Notes: a model not told the origin generated them from the sequence alone. DNA of 64,000 nucleotides from Roseiarcus fermentans (GCF_003315135.1 NZ_QNRK01000008.1:62001-126000); one strand, 5' to 3'. Counted from the stretch's first letter, positions 1 through 8,940 are shown. Translations and numbers: made by a program.

Positions 1-79
1 GGACGCTTCCGAGCGAGGCGGCCCGTATTCTTGTTTGTCCGCGCTCCAAGTTGAAATTTTACGCGAAGGATTCCGCGCG

Positions 80-388
80 ATGTCACGCCGCTGCGAGCTG
101 ACGGGCAAGGCCGTCCAATACGGCAACAAGGTCAGCCACTCCAACCGCAAGACGCGCACCCGCTTCTTGCCCAACCTCGTCCAGGTGACGCTGCTGTCGG
201 AATCGCTCGAGCGGGCGGTGCGCATGCGCGTCACCGCGGCGGCGCTGCGTTCGGTCGAGCACCGCGGCGGCCTCGACAACTTCCTCGCCAAGGCGCGCGA
301 CGCCGAACTCTCCGACGGCGCGTTGAGCCTCAAGCGCGAAGTCGAGAAGAAGCGCGCCGAAGCCGCGCCGGAAGCCAAGGCGGCGTAA
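80..388 (+). CDS. rpmB: 50S ribosomal protein L28
   Basis: Large-subunit ribosomal protein L28, 102 residues. The N-terminus [11 protein letters not shown], followed by a basic stretch with [12 protein letters not shown], is the L28 signature. The ATG at 80 is chosen because a GAAGGA ribosome-binding site sits about 10 bases upstream and the family begins with M-S/A-R-R-C; a longer reading frame from 35 adds a non-homologous leader. The C-terminus carries a lysine/alanine-rich tail typical of alphaproteobacterial L28. It stands alone here, followed by a strong hairpin and converging with eda. Confidence 0.96.
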   Translation: MSRRCELTGKAVQYGNKVSHSNRKTRTRFLPNLVQVTLLSESLERAVRMRVTAAALRSVEHRGGLDNFLAKARDAELSDGALSLKREVEKKRAEAAPEAKAA

Positions 389-397
389 AGCCCGTTT

Positions 398-422
398 GTA
401 GGGCGGGGTCGTCGACCCCGCC
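398..422 (+). terminator. Palindromic repeat/terminator after rpmB
   Basis: GTAGGGCGGGGT then CGTCG then ACCCCGCC forms a perfect 8-bp stem (402-409 with 415-422) and a 5-base loop, followed by TTT. It lies 10 bases past the rpmB stop codon. A sister copy in the opposite orientation lies at 485-510 after eda. Function as a terminator is inferred from position and structure. Confidence 0.6.
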
Positions 423-484
423 TTTGCGCCCTGCAGGCTGCGAGGGTCTCGCCTTCGGGCGAAGCAATCCCGTGGATCGGCCGC

Positions 485-510
485 GGGCGCGGTCGTCGAC
501 CGCGCCCTAC
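485..510 (-). terminator. Palindromic repeat/terminator overlapping the eda stop
   Basis: On the minus strand this reads GTAGGGCGCGGT, then CGACG, then ACCGCGCCC: a 9-bp stem with the same loop size as the copy at 398-422. The TAG in its first bases is the eda stop codon, so the repeat is fused to the end of the gene. Compared with the rpmB copy, one G-C stem pair is flipped to C-G, a compensated change that keeps the hairpin. Confidence 0.55.
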
Positions 511-1154
511 AGGCGCCGCAGCCCCGCCGCCTCGCGGGCCAGCGCCTCCACCCTCGCGAAGTCGCCCGCCGCCAGCGCCTCCTTCGGCAGCATCCACGAG
601 CCGCCGACGCAGGCGACGTTGGGCAGCTTCAGGTAGTCCGCCGCCTTCACGAGATCGATGCCGCCGGTCGGGCAGAAGCGCAGGTCGGGCAGCGGCGCGG
701 CGAGCGCGGCGAGCAGCCGCGCGCCCCCGACCGCCTCCGCCGGAAACAGCTTCAGCGTGCGAAATCCGAGTTCGCGCAGCGCCATCGCCTCCGAAGCGGT
801 CGCGCAGCCGGGCAGGAACGGGACGGGCGCCGCCGCGGCGGCCTCGGCCAGATCGGTCGTCGCCCCCGGGCTCACCAGAAAGCGCGCCCCCGCCGCGACC
901 GCGTCATCGATCTGGTCGGGCGAGACGATCGTGCCCGCGCCGACGACCGCGCCCGGAACCTGATCGGCGATCGCCGCGATCGCCGCGAGCGCGCTCGGCG
1001 TGCGCAGGGTGACCTCGATCGCGGTGAGGCCGCCGGCGACCAGCGCCCGCGCCTGGGCGAGGCCATCCTCGACGCTGCGAACCGTCAGCACCGGAATGAT
1101 CGGCGCGAGGGCCGTGATCGCGTCGGTTTCGGCGTCGCGTGAATAAAGCGTCAT
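507..1154 (-). CDS. eda: 2-dehydro-3-deoxyphosphogluconate (KDPG) aldolase
   Basis: Class I aldolase of the Entner-Doudoroff pathway, cleaving KDPG to pyruvate and glyceraldehyde 3-phosphate; 215 residues, the usual family length. The catalytic glutamate lies in TAIEVTLRT (E47) and the Schiff-base lysine in LKLFPAE (K135); the phosphate loop GATT and the GGI near the C-terminus are present. The ATG at 1154 is chosen over an upstream in-frame start because homology begins there and GGGAG lies upstream. The gene is a single unit here: no edd partner is in view. It is divergent from the antiporter gene. Confidence 0.93.
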   Translation of the reverse strand: MTLYSRDAETDAITALAPIIPVLTVRSVEDGLAQARALVAGGLTAIEVTLRTPSALAAIAAIADQVPGAVVGAGTIVSPDQIDDAVAAGARFLVSPGATTDLAEAAAAAPVPFLPGCATASEAMALRELGFRTLKLFPAEAVGGARLLAALAAPLPDLRFCPTGGIDLVKAADYLKLPNVACVGGSWMLPKEALAAGDFARVEALAREAAGLRRL

Positions 1155-1278
1155 GGGGCTGCTCCCGGCTGTCCGCGCCTCGATACCGCATCGGCATAGC
1201 ACGCCGGCGCGCCTCGCCGCGAGGCTCGCGCCGCCGCCCGAATCGACTAAACTTCGCGCGGCGCGAAAGGCGGACCCC

Positions 1279-3057
1279 TTGCACGAAACCGACGACCTTT
1301 CCCTGTACCGAGAGGCGCTGCTGTTCCTGGCGACGGCCGGCGTGGTCGCGCCGCTGTTCTTCCGCCTGCGGGTCAGCCCGGTGCTCGGCTATCTGCTCGC
1401 CGGGCTGGCGCTCGGGCCGTACGGCCTCGGCGCCCTGTTCCGCAAGGCGCCGTGGCTGGAGTTCTTCTCCATCAGCAACAGCGAGACGATCGACCGCATC
1501 GCCGGTTTCGGCGTGGTCGCGCTCCTGTTCACCATGGGGCTCGAACTGTCGCTCGAGCGCATCCGGCGCATGCGCCGCCTCGTGTTCGGTCTCGGCCTCG
1601 CCCAGGTCGTCGTCACCACGCTGGCGCTGACGGCGGCGGCCATGGGTCTCGGTCTCGCGCCGGCGGCGGCGCTGATCGTGGCGGCGGCGCTCAGCGTGTC
1701 GTCGACGGCGATCGTCATTCCGATGCTGATCGAGGGCCGGCGGCTCGGCGCCACGGTTGGGCGCGCGAGCTTCGCGGTGCTCCTGTTCCAGGATATCGCG
1801 GTCGCGCCGCTCCTGGTCATGGTCGCCGCCTTTTCCCGCGGGGCCGGGAGCGGCCTCGGCGTGCTGGTGGTCGAGACGCTGGTCCCGGCGGCGGCCGGGC
1901 TCGCGGCGCTGATCGTGTTCGGCCGGCTGGCGCTCAGGCCCTTCTTCCATTTCGTCGCCGAGACGAGGAGCCCCGAGTTCTTCATGGCGGCCTGCCTTCT
2001 GGTCGTGCTCGGCGACGGCCTGCTGGCGGCCGCGAGCCATCTGTCGATGGCGCTCGGCGCCTTCATCGCCGGGCTCCTGTTGGCCGAGACCGAGTATCGG
2101 CGCGAGATCGAGGTGACGATCGAGCCGTTCAAGGGCCTGCTGCTCGGGCTCTATTTCGTCTCGGTGGGGACCGGGATCGATCCGGCGCTGATTCTGGCCA
2201 GGCCGGGCGTCATCATCGGGATCGCGGCCGGGCTCGTCGCCGTCAAGGGACTCATTCTGTTCGGCCTCGCGCGCGGCTTCCGCCTGCCGTGGCGGGCGAG
2301 CGCGGAAATGGCCCTCCTGCTCGGGCCCGGCGGCGAGTTCGGCTTCGTGATGATCGGCGCGGCGCTCGCCGGCGGGATCGTCGACCGGACGCTCGCGACG
2401 ACGCTGACGACCTCGGTCGCGGTCTCGATGCTGGCGATTCCCGCGCTCGCGCGGCTCGGCGCGCTGATCGACCCGCTGGCGCGCGGGCGGTCCGACGCGC
2501 CGCCCGAGGAGGCGCCGCCGGACTCCGACGCGGCGCGCGTCATCCTCGTCGGCTACGGCCGGGTCGGCGCGCTGATCGGCGACATGCTCGATGCGCACCG
2601 GGTCCCGTTCATCGCCGTCGACGCCGACCCCCGCGTCGTCGCCAGCGCGCGGGCGGCGGGAAAGCCGGTCTATTACGGCGACGCCTCGCGCGCCGATTAC
2701 CTGCGGCGCTGCGGCGTGGAGACGGCGCGCGCGGTGGTGGTGACGATGGATTCGCCCAACGCCAACGAGACGGTGGTCGAGACGACGCGAAAGCTGCGCC
2801 CGGACGTGACGCTGGTCGCGCGCGCCCGCGACGCCGACCACGCCCACACGCTCTACGACCTCGGGGTCAGCGACGCCGTCCCGGAGACGATCGAGGCGAG
2901 CCTGCAACTCGCCGAGGCGACGCTGGTCGACATCGGCGTGCCGATGGGACTGGTGATCGCCTCGATCCACGAGAAGCGCGACGAGTACCGGAAGATCCTG
3001 GCCGCCGCCGGGGCGCCCGAGCGGCCGCGGTCGGTCCGCAAGTCCAAGCGCCGCTGA
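1279..3057 (+). CDS. KefB/KefC-type monovalent cation:proton antiporter
   Basis: CPA2-family membrane antiporter of about 592 residues. Residues 1-395 are a series of hydrophobic helices, with GYLLAGLALGP early and the conserved LGAFIAGLLLAE region. Residues about 418-535 form a TrkA-N (RCK) NAD-binding domain starting VILVGYGRVG. This matches glutathione-gated K+ efflux systems. The TTG at 1279 is preferred because AAAGGCGG precedes it by 6-7 bases; an in-frame ATG at 1153 would overlap the eda start and add 42 residues without homology. The substrate (K+ or Na+) cannot be told from sequence. Confidence 0.85.
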   Translation: MHETDDLSLYREALLFLATAGVVAPLFFRLRVSPVLGYLLAGLALGPYGLGALFRKAPWLEFFSISNSETIDRIAGFGVVALLFTMGLELSLERIRRMRRLVFGLGLAQVVVTTLALTAAAMGLGLAPAAALIVAAALSVSSTAIVIPMLIEGRRLGATVGRASFAVLLFQDIAVAPLLVMVAAFSRGAGSGLGVLVVETLVPAAAGLAALIVFGRLALRPFFHFVAETRSPEFFMAACLLVVLGDGLLAAASHLSMALGAFIAGLLLAETEYRREIEVTIEPFKGLLLGLYFVSVGTGIDPALILARPGVIIGIAAGLVAVKGLILFGLARGFRLPWRASAEMALLLGPGGEFGFVMIGAALAGGIVDRTLATTLTTSVAVSMLAIPALARLGALIDPLARGRSDAPPEEAPPDSDAARVILVGYGRVGALIGDMLDAHRVPFIAVDADPRVVASARAAGKPVYYGDASRADYLRRCGVETARAVVVTMDSPNANETVVETTRKLRPDVTLVARARDADHAHTLYDLGVSDAVPETIEASLQLAEATLVDIGVPMGLVIASIHEKRDEYRKILAAAGAPERPRSVRKSKRR

Positions 3058-3073
3058 CCGTCCCGCGTCAGCG
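3052..3073. terminator. Short hairpin spanning two convergent stop codons
   Basis: CGCTGAC (3052-3058) pairs with GTCAGCG (3067-3073) across an 8-base loop. The antiporter and dsbB stop codons both lie in or beside the stem, only 10 bases apart. No T-run follows, so a bidirectional terminator role is tentative. Confidence 0.35.
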
Positions 3074-3574
3074 CCCGAGTCTCGCCGCGAGCGCCGCGTA
3101 GAGCGCCAGTCCGAGGCTCGCCACGACGTCCCAGCCGGCGAGCGACAGCCCGAGGAGGCGCAGTTGCACCTCGTCGCAATTCACCACATGCACGGAATTC
3201 AGCGACGTCATCAGGTCGCCGGCGCTCACCGGGCCGGTCAGCGCGCCGGTGCAGGCGGTCGGTCCCGGCCACCAATGCTGCTCGACGCCGACGTGATAGA
3301 AGGCGAGCGCAACGTTGGCGAGAAAGACGAGCGCGATCAGCACGAACAGGGCGCGCGCGATCCCGGGACGCGACCGGCTGGCGCTGACGGCGGCGAGGGC
3401 CGCGAGCGGCGCGGCGGCGTAGAAGGCGTTTCGCTCGGCCAGGCACAGCTCGCACGGCGCATAGCCGAGGGCCTGGAAAGTCCATGCCGCGGCCAGCACC
3501 GCCAGCGATCCGGCCAACAACCAGAGCGCGCGCCCGGCTTGCGCGCGCGGCAGGATCAGTTCGGCGAGGCCCAT
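3068..3574 (-). CDS. dsbB: Disulfide bond formation protein B
   Basis: Inner-membrane quinone reductase that re-oxidises DsbA; 168 residues with four membrane segments. The first periplasmic pair is CELC (C41/C44) and the second pair is C108 and C133, the full set needed for electron transfer. The ATG at 3574 overlaps the TGA of the upstream gene by one base (TGATG), so translation is likely coupled to the DedA-type gene. No dsbA is in the window. Confidence 0.88.
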   Translation of the reverse strand: MGLAELILPRAQAGRALWLLAGSLAVLAAAWTFQALGYAPCELCLAERNAFYAAAPLAALAAVSASRSRPGIARALFVLIALVFLANVALAFYHVGVEQHWWPGPTACTGALTGPVSAGDLMTSLNSVHVVNCDEVQLRLLGLSLAGWDVVASLGLALYAALAARLGR

Positions 3575-4155
3575 CAGAAGACTTTCATGGCGATGAAGAA
3601 TCCGGCGGCCGTCACCGCGACGAAGGCGGCGAGGACGGCGACGAAATTGCGCTCCATCGCGTTGCGCACCGGCTCGCCGAACCAGTTGAGCGCGCCCGCC
3701 ACGAGAAAGAAGCGCGCGCCGCGCGTCACCGCGGAGAGCGCGACGAACAGCGGGAAATTGTAGGCGAGCAGGCCGCTGGTGATGGTGACGAGCTTGTAGG
3801 GGATCGGCGTCACCCCCTTGACCAGGATCACCAGCCAGCCCCACTGGGCGTAGGTCGCCTTGAGCGCGTCCATTTTGGCGCCGTAGCCGTAGAGCTGGAC
3901 GAGCCAGGCCCCGAGGGTATCGTAGAGCAGCGCGCCGATCGCATAGCCGAGCATGCCGCCGGCGACCGAGGCGACGGTCGCGATCAGCGCGAAGCGCCAC
4001 GCCCGGCTCGGATAGGCGAGCGCCATCGGCGCGAGCAGGATGTCGGGGGGCACGGGAAAGAACGAACTCTCGGCGAAGGCCACGGCCGCAAGCGCCGCTT
4101 CGGCGTGCCGGCTTTGCGCGAGCGCCTTGACGCGGGCGTAGAGCGTGTCGACCAT
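3574..4155 (-). CDS. DedA/YqaA family membrane protein
   Basis: Polytopic inner-membrane protein of 193 residues in the VTT/SNARE-associated (DedA, YqaA branch) family. Family marks are the N-terminal E-S-S-F-F-P-V-P-PD segment, the glycine-rich GGMLGYAIG helix and the VKGVTPIPYK motif with a helix-breaking proline. Relatives act in membrane homeostasis and as lipid carriers or scramblases; the exact role here is unknown. It is the first gene of a two-gene unit with dsbB. Confidence 0.85.
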   Translation of the reverse strand: MVDTLYARVKALAQSRHAEAALAAVAFAESSFFPVPPDILLAPMALAYPSRAWRFALIATVASVAGGMLGYAIGALLYDTLGAWLVQLYGYGAKMDALKATYAQWGWLVILVKGVTPIPYKLVTITSGLLAYNFPLFVALSAVTRGARFFLVAGALNWFGEPVRNAMERNFVAVLAAFVAVTAAGFFIAMKVF

Positions 4156-4315
4156 GTCGGGATCCTCGCGGCGGCCGACCCTTACGCGGTTCCGGCGCGC
4201 CTGTCCATGCGACCCGGCAAGAGGGGAGGGCTCCGGCGTTGGCGCGACCGCCGAGCGCGGGAGGCGTTGACCCTCCGGCGCGCCGCAGTTTATATGGCCC
4301 GTCCGCTTCGTGCGG

Positions 4316-4400
4316 GCCCCTATGGCGGAACTGGTAGACGCGTCCGACTCAAAATCGGATTCCGCAAGGAGTGCTGGTTCGATTCCGGCTAGGGGCACCA
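4316..4400 (+). tRNA. tRNA-Leu (anticodon CAA)
   Basis: A class II tRNA of 85 bases with CCA encoded in the genome (4398-4400). The acceptor stem GCCCCTA (4316-4322) pairs with TAGGGGC (4390-4396). The anticodon stem TCCGA/TCGGA closes a CTCAAAA loop, giving anticodon CAA for UUG codons. A long variable arm and a T-arm GGTTCGATTCC are present. An IS3 scar and an accessory cluster begin just downstream, a usual arrangement for tRNA-linked insertions. Confidence 0.95.
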
Positions 4401-4524
4401 CCTTCTGAACCGCGCCGGGTATGCCGGAGGCTCCAACTTTTGAGAGGATGGAGCCAAGACGAGCAGGACGACGAAGACGTTTTCCCGAGCGCCGTCCTGC
4501 GCGGGAAGATCCGGCGCGTGTTCG

Positions 4525-4713
4525 ACCTACAAGACCGAGATCATCCGTCGACGCGGCCCGTGGCGCAGCCGCGAAGCCGTCGAATACGCCACCCTCGAAT
4601 GGGTCGGCTGGTTCAACAATCGACGCCTTCTCGAGCCGATCGGAAATATCCCTCCCGCCGAGGCTGAAGCCCGCCGCCATGCCCAGGCCGAGGGTCACGC
4701 CATCGCTGCGTGA
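4525..4713 (+). pseudogene. IS3-family transposase OrfB, C-terminal remnant
   Basis: A 62-codon fragment reads YKTEIIRRRGPWRS, then a segment with EWVGWFNNRRLLEPIG, and ends at TGA 4711-4713. This is the extreme C-terminus of an IS3-family integrase (DDE transposase), where W-F-N-N-R-R-x-L is conserved. The catalytic domain and OrfA are missing, so it is dead. The bases just upstream (4401-4524) show no recognisable coding homology. Neither terminal inverted repeat could be assigned with confidence. Confidence 0.8.
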
Positions 4714-4750
4714 CGGTTCAATTGGAGAGCGCGTCAGTTCGCGAGGGGCT

Positions 4751-6217
4751 CTATTCCGGCCACACCGTCGACCTCCGGTCAAAAGCCCACAGGGCGGTCC
4801 AGAGGTTCTGGATCTTCTCCAGCGGAATGCGCTGAGCGTTCGCCATGACGTGTTCGGTCGAGGCGACAAGCCGCCTGCGCCAGTGCGGCCAATCGACTCC
4901 CAGCAGCGCGCCGTTTCGCTTCAGGGCGCGGCCGTGAACCCAGACGCTGTCGACATTGGACGGGTTGGCGTAGAAGACCACGGTCCCGACAGGGTCGATC
5001 ACCGGCGCGGTGTTGATATCGCGGCCGCTGATCAGCGCGATGTCCGCCTTCTTGCCCGGCGTGAGACTACCCGTGACGCTGTCGAGCCCCGCCGCCCGCG
5101 CCCCGCCGATGGTCGCCATTTCGAGCGCGGAGCGCGTGGCGGGGCTGACGAGGCCCGGCATCCGGCCCTCCAACTCGTCGCGGGCATTGACGCGCGCCCG
5201 TTGAGCCTGGAGCTGCAGGCGCATCTGGGAGAACATGTCGCCGGCGATGTTGGACACGATGTCGATCCCGAGCGACGCCTTTCCGCCGAGCGAGGCGAAC
5301 CGGTACCCGACCGGGTGCCCCATTCCCATCTGCATTTCCGTGTCGGGCGTCGCCGACACGCTGCATCCGAACTCGGCCAGCAACCGCAGCTCCTGATCGG
5401 TGAAGCCGCCGCCGTGAACGAACAGGCACTTCTCGTCGAGAAAGCGATCCTCGGCGAAATATCTCACCATGCGCGCGTCCTTGCACAGCGCGCCCATCGC
5501 CATGTGCATCGAGATGCGGTGGGGATCCAGCAGACGGATGCGCGACAGTTCCGAACGCACCTCGTCGTAGGGCTTGAACTCGTATTCGTTGGTGGCGACG
5601 CCGAACCGCACGCGGCCGTCCTTGTGGAAGTAACGATCGCGAACACGCTCGCCGTCGTCGAAACGCCAGTCTTCGACATCGCTGAACATCTCGCCGATCA
5701 ATTCGCCGACCTCGATCGGCGCCCCGATCTGATGCTTGGCGTTCCGGAACATGCCGTAGCAGAAGACGCCGCCGACGCCCGACTCGAAGATGCCGCGCAC
5801 CGCCTCGTCGGCGTGGTCCGGAGAGTTGATGATGTGGCAATGGTCGACGACCGAGGTGATGCCGCCGTTCACCGCCTCCAGACAGCCGACGTAGTTGCCG
5901 AGGAAGACGTCTTCGGGCCGATAGAAGGCGGCGAAGATGGAGCGCATGTTGATGACGTAGTCGCACAGACTCCAGTCGACGGCGACCGTCCGCAACTGCG
6001 TCTGCCAGGTGTGCCGGTGCGTGTCGACGAACCCGGGAATCGCGATCATCGACTCCGCGTCGACGAGCTCGACCGCCCCGGTATCGACGGAGATCGTCGG
6101 CGCCACCGCCGCGATCGTCTCGCCTTCGATCAGGATGTCTCCCTTGCCGAAGTCGCCGATCCTGGGGTCCATCGAAAGGATAGAGGCTCCGCGAATCAGT
6201 ATCCTATTTTCTGTCAT
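4751..6217 (-). CDS. Amidohydrolase (cytosine deaminase/chlorohydrolase-like)
   Basis: Metal-dependent hydrolase of 488 residues in the amidohydrolase superfamily, subgroup of AtzA/TrzN/SsnA-type deaminases and dechlorinases. The metal-binding PGFVDTHRHTW motif places H67 and H69; later come HGGG (third metal/base histidine region) and TPDTEMQMGMG, with the GIDIVSN aspartate. The C-terminal strand domain contains a G-K-K-A-D-I motif typical of the family. It is the last gene of the minus-strand ABC transporter cluster, 108 bases after the ATPase gene, suggesting it acts on the imported compound. The substrate is unknown; C-N bond hydrolysis of a ring or amine is the general expectation. Confidence 0.82.
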   Translation of the reverse strand: MTENRILIRGASILSMDPRIGDFGKGDILIEGETIAAVAPTISVDTGAVELVDAESMIAIPGFVDTHRHTWQTQLRTVAVDWSLCDYVINMRSIFAAFYRPEDVFLGNYVGCLEAVNGGITSVVDHCHIINSPDHADEAVRGIFESGVGGVFCYGMFRNAKHQIGAPIEVGELIGEMFSDVEDWRFDDGERVRDRYFHKDGRVRFGVATNEYEFKPYDEVRSELSRIRLLDPHRISMHMAMGALCKDARMVRYFAEDRFLDEKCLFVHGGGFTDQELRLLAEFGCSVSATPDTEMQMGMGHPVGYRFASLGGKASLGIDIVSNIAGDMFSQMRLQLQAQRARVNARDELEGRMPGLVSPATRSALEMATIGGARAAGLDSVTGSLTPGKKADIALISGRDINTAPVIDPVGTVVFYANPSNVDSVWVHGRALKRNGALLGVDWPHWRRRLVASTEHVMANAQRIPLEKIQNLWTALWAFDRRSTVWPE

Positions 6218-6325
6218 TTGAGACCCTTGAGCATGTAGGAGCAGGAACGGGCGGTCCCGACGCGGCCCGCGCTCGCGACGCAGGACGCGCCCTCGCGCTT
6301 CGGCCGGACGGATCTCGAAGACGTC

Positions 6326-7861
6326 TCACGCCACCGCCGCATTCATGATCTTGTCCTGGGACGCTTCGTGGACTGGAAATTCCTCGACGATCTGGCCCTG
6401 ACGCGCCACCAGCACGCGATCGGAAATGCTCAGGATCTCTGGAAGATAGGACGAGATGACCACCACCGCGATTCCGTCCGAGGCGAGGCTTCGAATGAAG
6501 TCGTGGATCTCGGTGATGCTGCCGACATCGACGCCGCGAGTCGGCTCGTCGAAGAAGACGATCTTCGGCTTCTGACAGAGCGACTTCGCGATGACGACCT
6601 TCTGCTGGTTTCCGCCCGACAGCTCAACCAGCCGCGATCGGGGGTCCAGCATCCGCACGTTCATTCGCTCGACCCAGGGATTGGCGACGCGCGCCGCGTC
6701 GCGGCCCGTGGCCGGCGACCAGAGGCGCCGCGCCTTTGCAAGCCAGCCGATGTGTATGTTGCGATACGGCGCCATCGTCTCGAAGAAGCCGTCGAGCTTG
6801 CGGTCCTCGGTGACGTAGACGATGCCGTCGGCGACCGCCTGCTCGGGGGTGCGGTAGCGGACCGGGCGGCCCTCGAGCAGAACGCGTCCGCCATTCGTCA
6901 TGTCGCGCTTGAGCACGCCGGACACGACCTTGGCGGCTTCGGTTCGACCTGCGCCGATGAGGCCGGCGATCCCCGTCACTTCTCCTGCCCGGACCGAGAA
7001 CGACATGGATCGCACCATGCCCCCCATGCGCAGGTTTTCCACCCGGAGGACGACCGGCAGCTTTTTCTCGCCCTTCCGCATCTGCTGAAAGCGGTCGCGC
7101 GAATTGAGCTGGGTCGCGTAATACGTGTCGTTGATCGTCCGGCCGACCATGTGGCGGATGATGGTCTCGCGCGTGAAGCCCGAGGCGTCGCCCGTGACGA
7201 TCGGCTCGCCGTCGCGCAGCACCATCACGCGGTCTGCAATCGTCAGCGTCTCCTCGAGCGCATGCGAGATGTAGATGACCGATACGCCGTTCGCGCGGAG
7301 ACTGCGCAGGAGCCGGAAGAAATTCCTCTTCTCAGCCGGAGTCAGCGTGGCGGTCGGCTCGTCGAAGATGATCAGGCGGACGTCGTTGTGGACCGCCCGC
7401 GCGATTTCGACCATCTGGCGCTGGGCCGTTCCGAGGCTCGAGACGAGCGCCGTCGGATCGACGTTGAAGTTGAGCGCCCGCAGTGTCGCCTGCGTGGTCT
7501 TGTAGAGCGTCTTCAGGCGATTGACGAGGCGCTCCTGCCCCAGCACGACGTTCTGCGCGACGGTCATCGAGGGAACGAGGCTCGACTCCTGATAGACCAT
7601 GACGATCCGGTCCGCGAGCGCATCCGCCGGACGCGCGTAGTTCAGCTCCTTGCCGTCGAGCCACATCTGACCCGAGGTTAGGCGCACCGCGCCCGCGATC
7701 GCCTTGCAGAGGGTCGACTTTCCGGCGCCGTTCTCGCCGAGCAACCCGAAGATCTCGCCAGCGCGGATGTCGACGTCGATGTTGCGGATGGCGTGGACGC
7801 CGCCGTAGACCTTGCTCGCGTTGCGGACCTTCAGCCGGACGACGTCCGAGACGACGTTCAT
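6326..7861 (-). CDS. Ribose-type (CUT2) ABC importer, double ATPase subunit
   Basis: Cytoplasmic ATPase of 511 residues with two fused nucleotide-binding domains, as in RbsA/XylG. Domain 1 has Walker A GENGAGKST and Walker B IIFDEPTATL; domain 2 has a degenerate Walker A (GLIGAGRTE), as usual in this family, plus signature LSGGNQQK and Walker B FFDEPTRGVD. The ATG overlaps the TGA of the upstream propeller gene (ATGA), so the two are translationally coupled. With two permeases and a binding protein upstream it completes one importer. Confidence 0.92.
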   Translation of the reverse strand: MNVVSDVVRLKVRNASKVYGGVHAIRNIDVDIRAGEIFGLLGENGAGKSTLCKAIAGAVRLTSGQMWLDGKELNYARPADALADRIVMVYQESSLVPSMTVAQNVVLGQERLVNRLKTLYKTTQATLRALNFNVDPTALVSSLGTAQRQMVEIARAVHNDVRLIIFDEPTATLTPAEKRNFFRLLRSLRANGVSVIYISHALEETLTIADRVMVLRDGEPIVTGDASGFTRETIIRHMVGRTINDTYYATQLNSRDRFQQMRKGEKKLPVVLRVENLRMGGMVRSMSFSVRAGEVTGIAGLIGAGRTEAAKVVSGVLKRDMTNGGRVLLEGRPVRYRTPEQAVADGIVYVTEDRKLDGFFETMAPYRNIHIGWLAKARRLWSPATGRDAARVANPWVERMNVRMLDPRSRLVELSGGNQQKVVIAKSLCQKPKIVFFDEPTRGVDVGSITEIHDFIRSLASDGIAVVVISSYLPEILSISDRVLVARQGQIVEEFPVHEASQDKIMNAAVA

Positions 7862-8940
7862 CGCAGATCTCCTGTGGACTCTTCGTCGTGGCGAAGAAGC
7901 TTGCCGTTGCCCTTCGATGTCAGGAAGACGGCGCCCGCCGCGGTCGCGACGCCTGTCACGCCGTGCCGCTTGCCGTCGACCCGACTGTGCAGGGAAGCGG
8001 CCGGCGAAAGCTCCTCGTCCAGCCGGATCACGAGCCCATAGGATCGCGCCGGAGCCCAAGGCTTGCGGACGCCGTACTGCTTGACGCCGCCGAGCTGCGT
8101 AGGCTCGTGCGGATGATCGGTCGCAGCGAGCGCGGGAGCGATCCAGAATTCCTCGTCGACCTCGCGCATCATGCGCTCGGACAATCGGCGGTCGGCGAGC
8201 ACGAAGTCCACGAGTTGCGTGCGGGCGGCGAAGCAGCAAAGCCAGAAGCCGCCCCCGGCGGCGGCGCAGAGCCTGCCGGGGTAGGCCGGAATGTCGTCGT
8301 AGCCGAAACGCGGGTCGCCAAGCGCGCGGACGCGATGCGCCCAGCTCTCCGCAACAAGGACGTCGCCGTTCGGCAGCGCCGCCACGCCCTGCGGCCATGC
8401 GAGGGCGCCTGCGACGAGCCTGTCGCGGCCGGAGACGAGGTCGATCTCCACCACCCGACCGGCTCGGTTGCCCTGGAAGAGATCACGCCGCCAATGCGCC
8501 AGCGGGTTGCGGTGCGACCCTTCCGCGACGAGCATTCGGTCGCCGGCGACGGCGATCGCCGTGACGCAGGTGAAAGCCTGGCTCGCGGCCTCGCGCAGCA
8601 CGCGGCCGTCGCGGCCGCCGCCGACGAAGACGATGCGATCGCCGTCGACCGCGACCGCGAGCCCGCCGTCGGGCAGCGCCGCCAGCGCCCCGCCCACGCC
8701 GTCGAGAACGGCGACCGTCGACTGGAGGGGCGCAAACCATTGGCCGGTCACCCGCACGATCCGGGCGCCGCTCGACACGACGGGATCGCCGCTCACGATC
8801 GCCACGTCGTCGGGACTTTCGAGACCGCGCGCGATCAGGCGGCAGAGGTCGAGGTCCTGGTTCGGGCGCAGCACCCCGTCGAAGACCGGAGCGGACTGTT
8901 GCTCGCCTCCGAAGAACAGGCGCCGGAAAATCGCCGCCAT
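7858..8940 (-). CDS. Strictosidine-synthase/SMP-30-like beta-propeller protein
   Basis: A 360-residue protein with repeated blade-like segments such as LPNGDVLVAESW and GVTGVATAAGAVFLTS, resembling strictosidine synthase-like and SMP-30/gluconolactonase propellers. No signal peptide is visible, so it should be cytoplasmic. It is placed between a permease-propeller fusion and the ATPase, with overlaps of 1 base at its start (TGATG) and 4 at its end (ATGA). Family members hydrolyse lactones or other esters, but catalytic residues could not be assigned; a lactonase role is a guess from family and context. Confidence 0.7.
   Translation of the reverse strand: MAAIFRRLFFGGEQQSAPVFDGVLRPNQDLDLCRLIARGLESPDDVAIVSGDPVVSSGARIVRVTGQWFAPLQSTVAVLDGVGGALAALPDGGLAVAVDGDRIVFVGGGRDGRVLREAASQAFTCVTAIAVAGDRMLVAEGSHRNPLAHWRRDLFQGNRAGRVVEIDLVSGRDRLVAGALAWPQGVAALPNGDVLVAESWAHRVRALGDPRFGYDDIPAYPGRLCAAAGGGFWLCCFAARTQLVDFVLADRRLSERMMREVDEEFWIAPALAATDHPHEPTQLGGVKQYGVRKPWAPARSYGLVIRLDEELSPAASLHSRVDGKRHGVTGVATAAGAVFLTSKGNGKLLRHDEESTGDLR

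Noticed and set aside
904-2970. 688-codon minus-strand frame opposite the antiporter gene
   Set aside because: It is antisense to a well-supported gene, rich in R, D, H and E as expected of GC-rich shadow frames, and has no recognisable domain.
4421-6238. 605-codon plus-strand frame opposite the amidohydrolase
   Set aside because: Shadow frame of the amidohydrolase; only the short IS3 fragment in a different frame is real in its first part.
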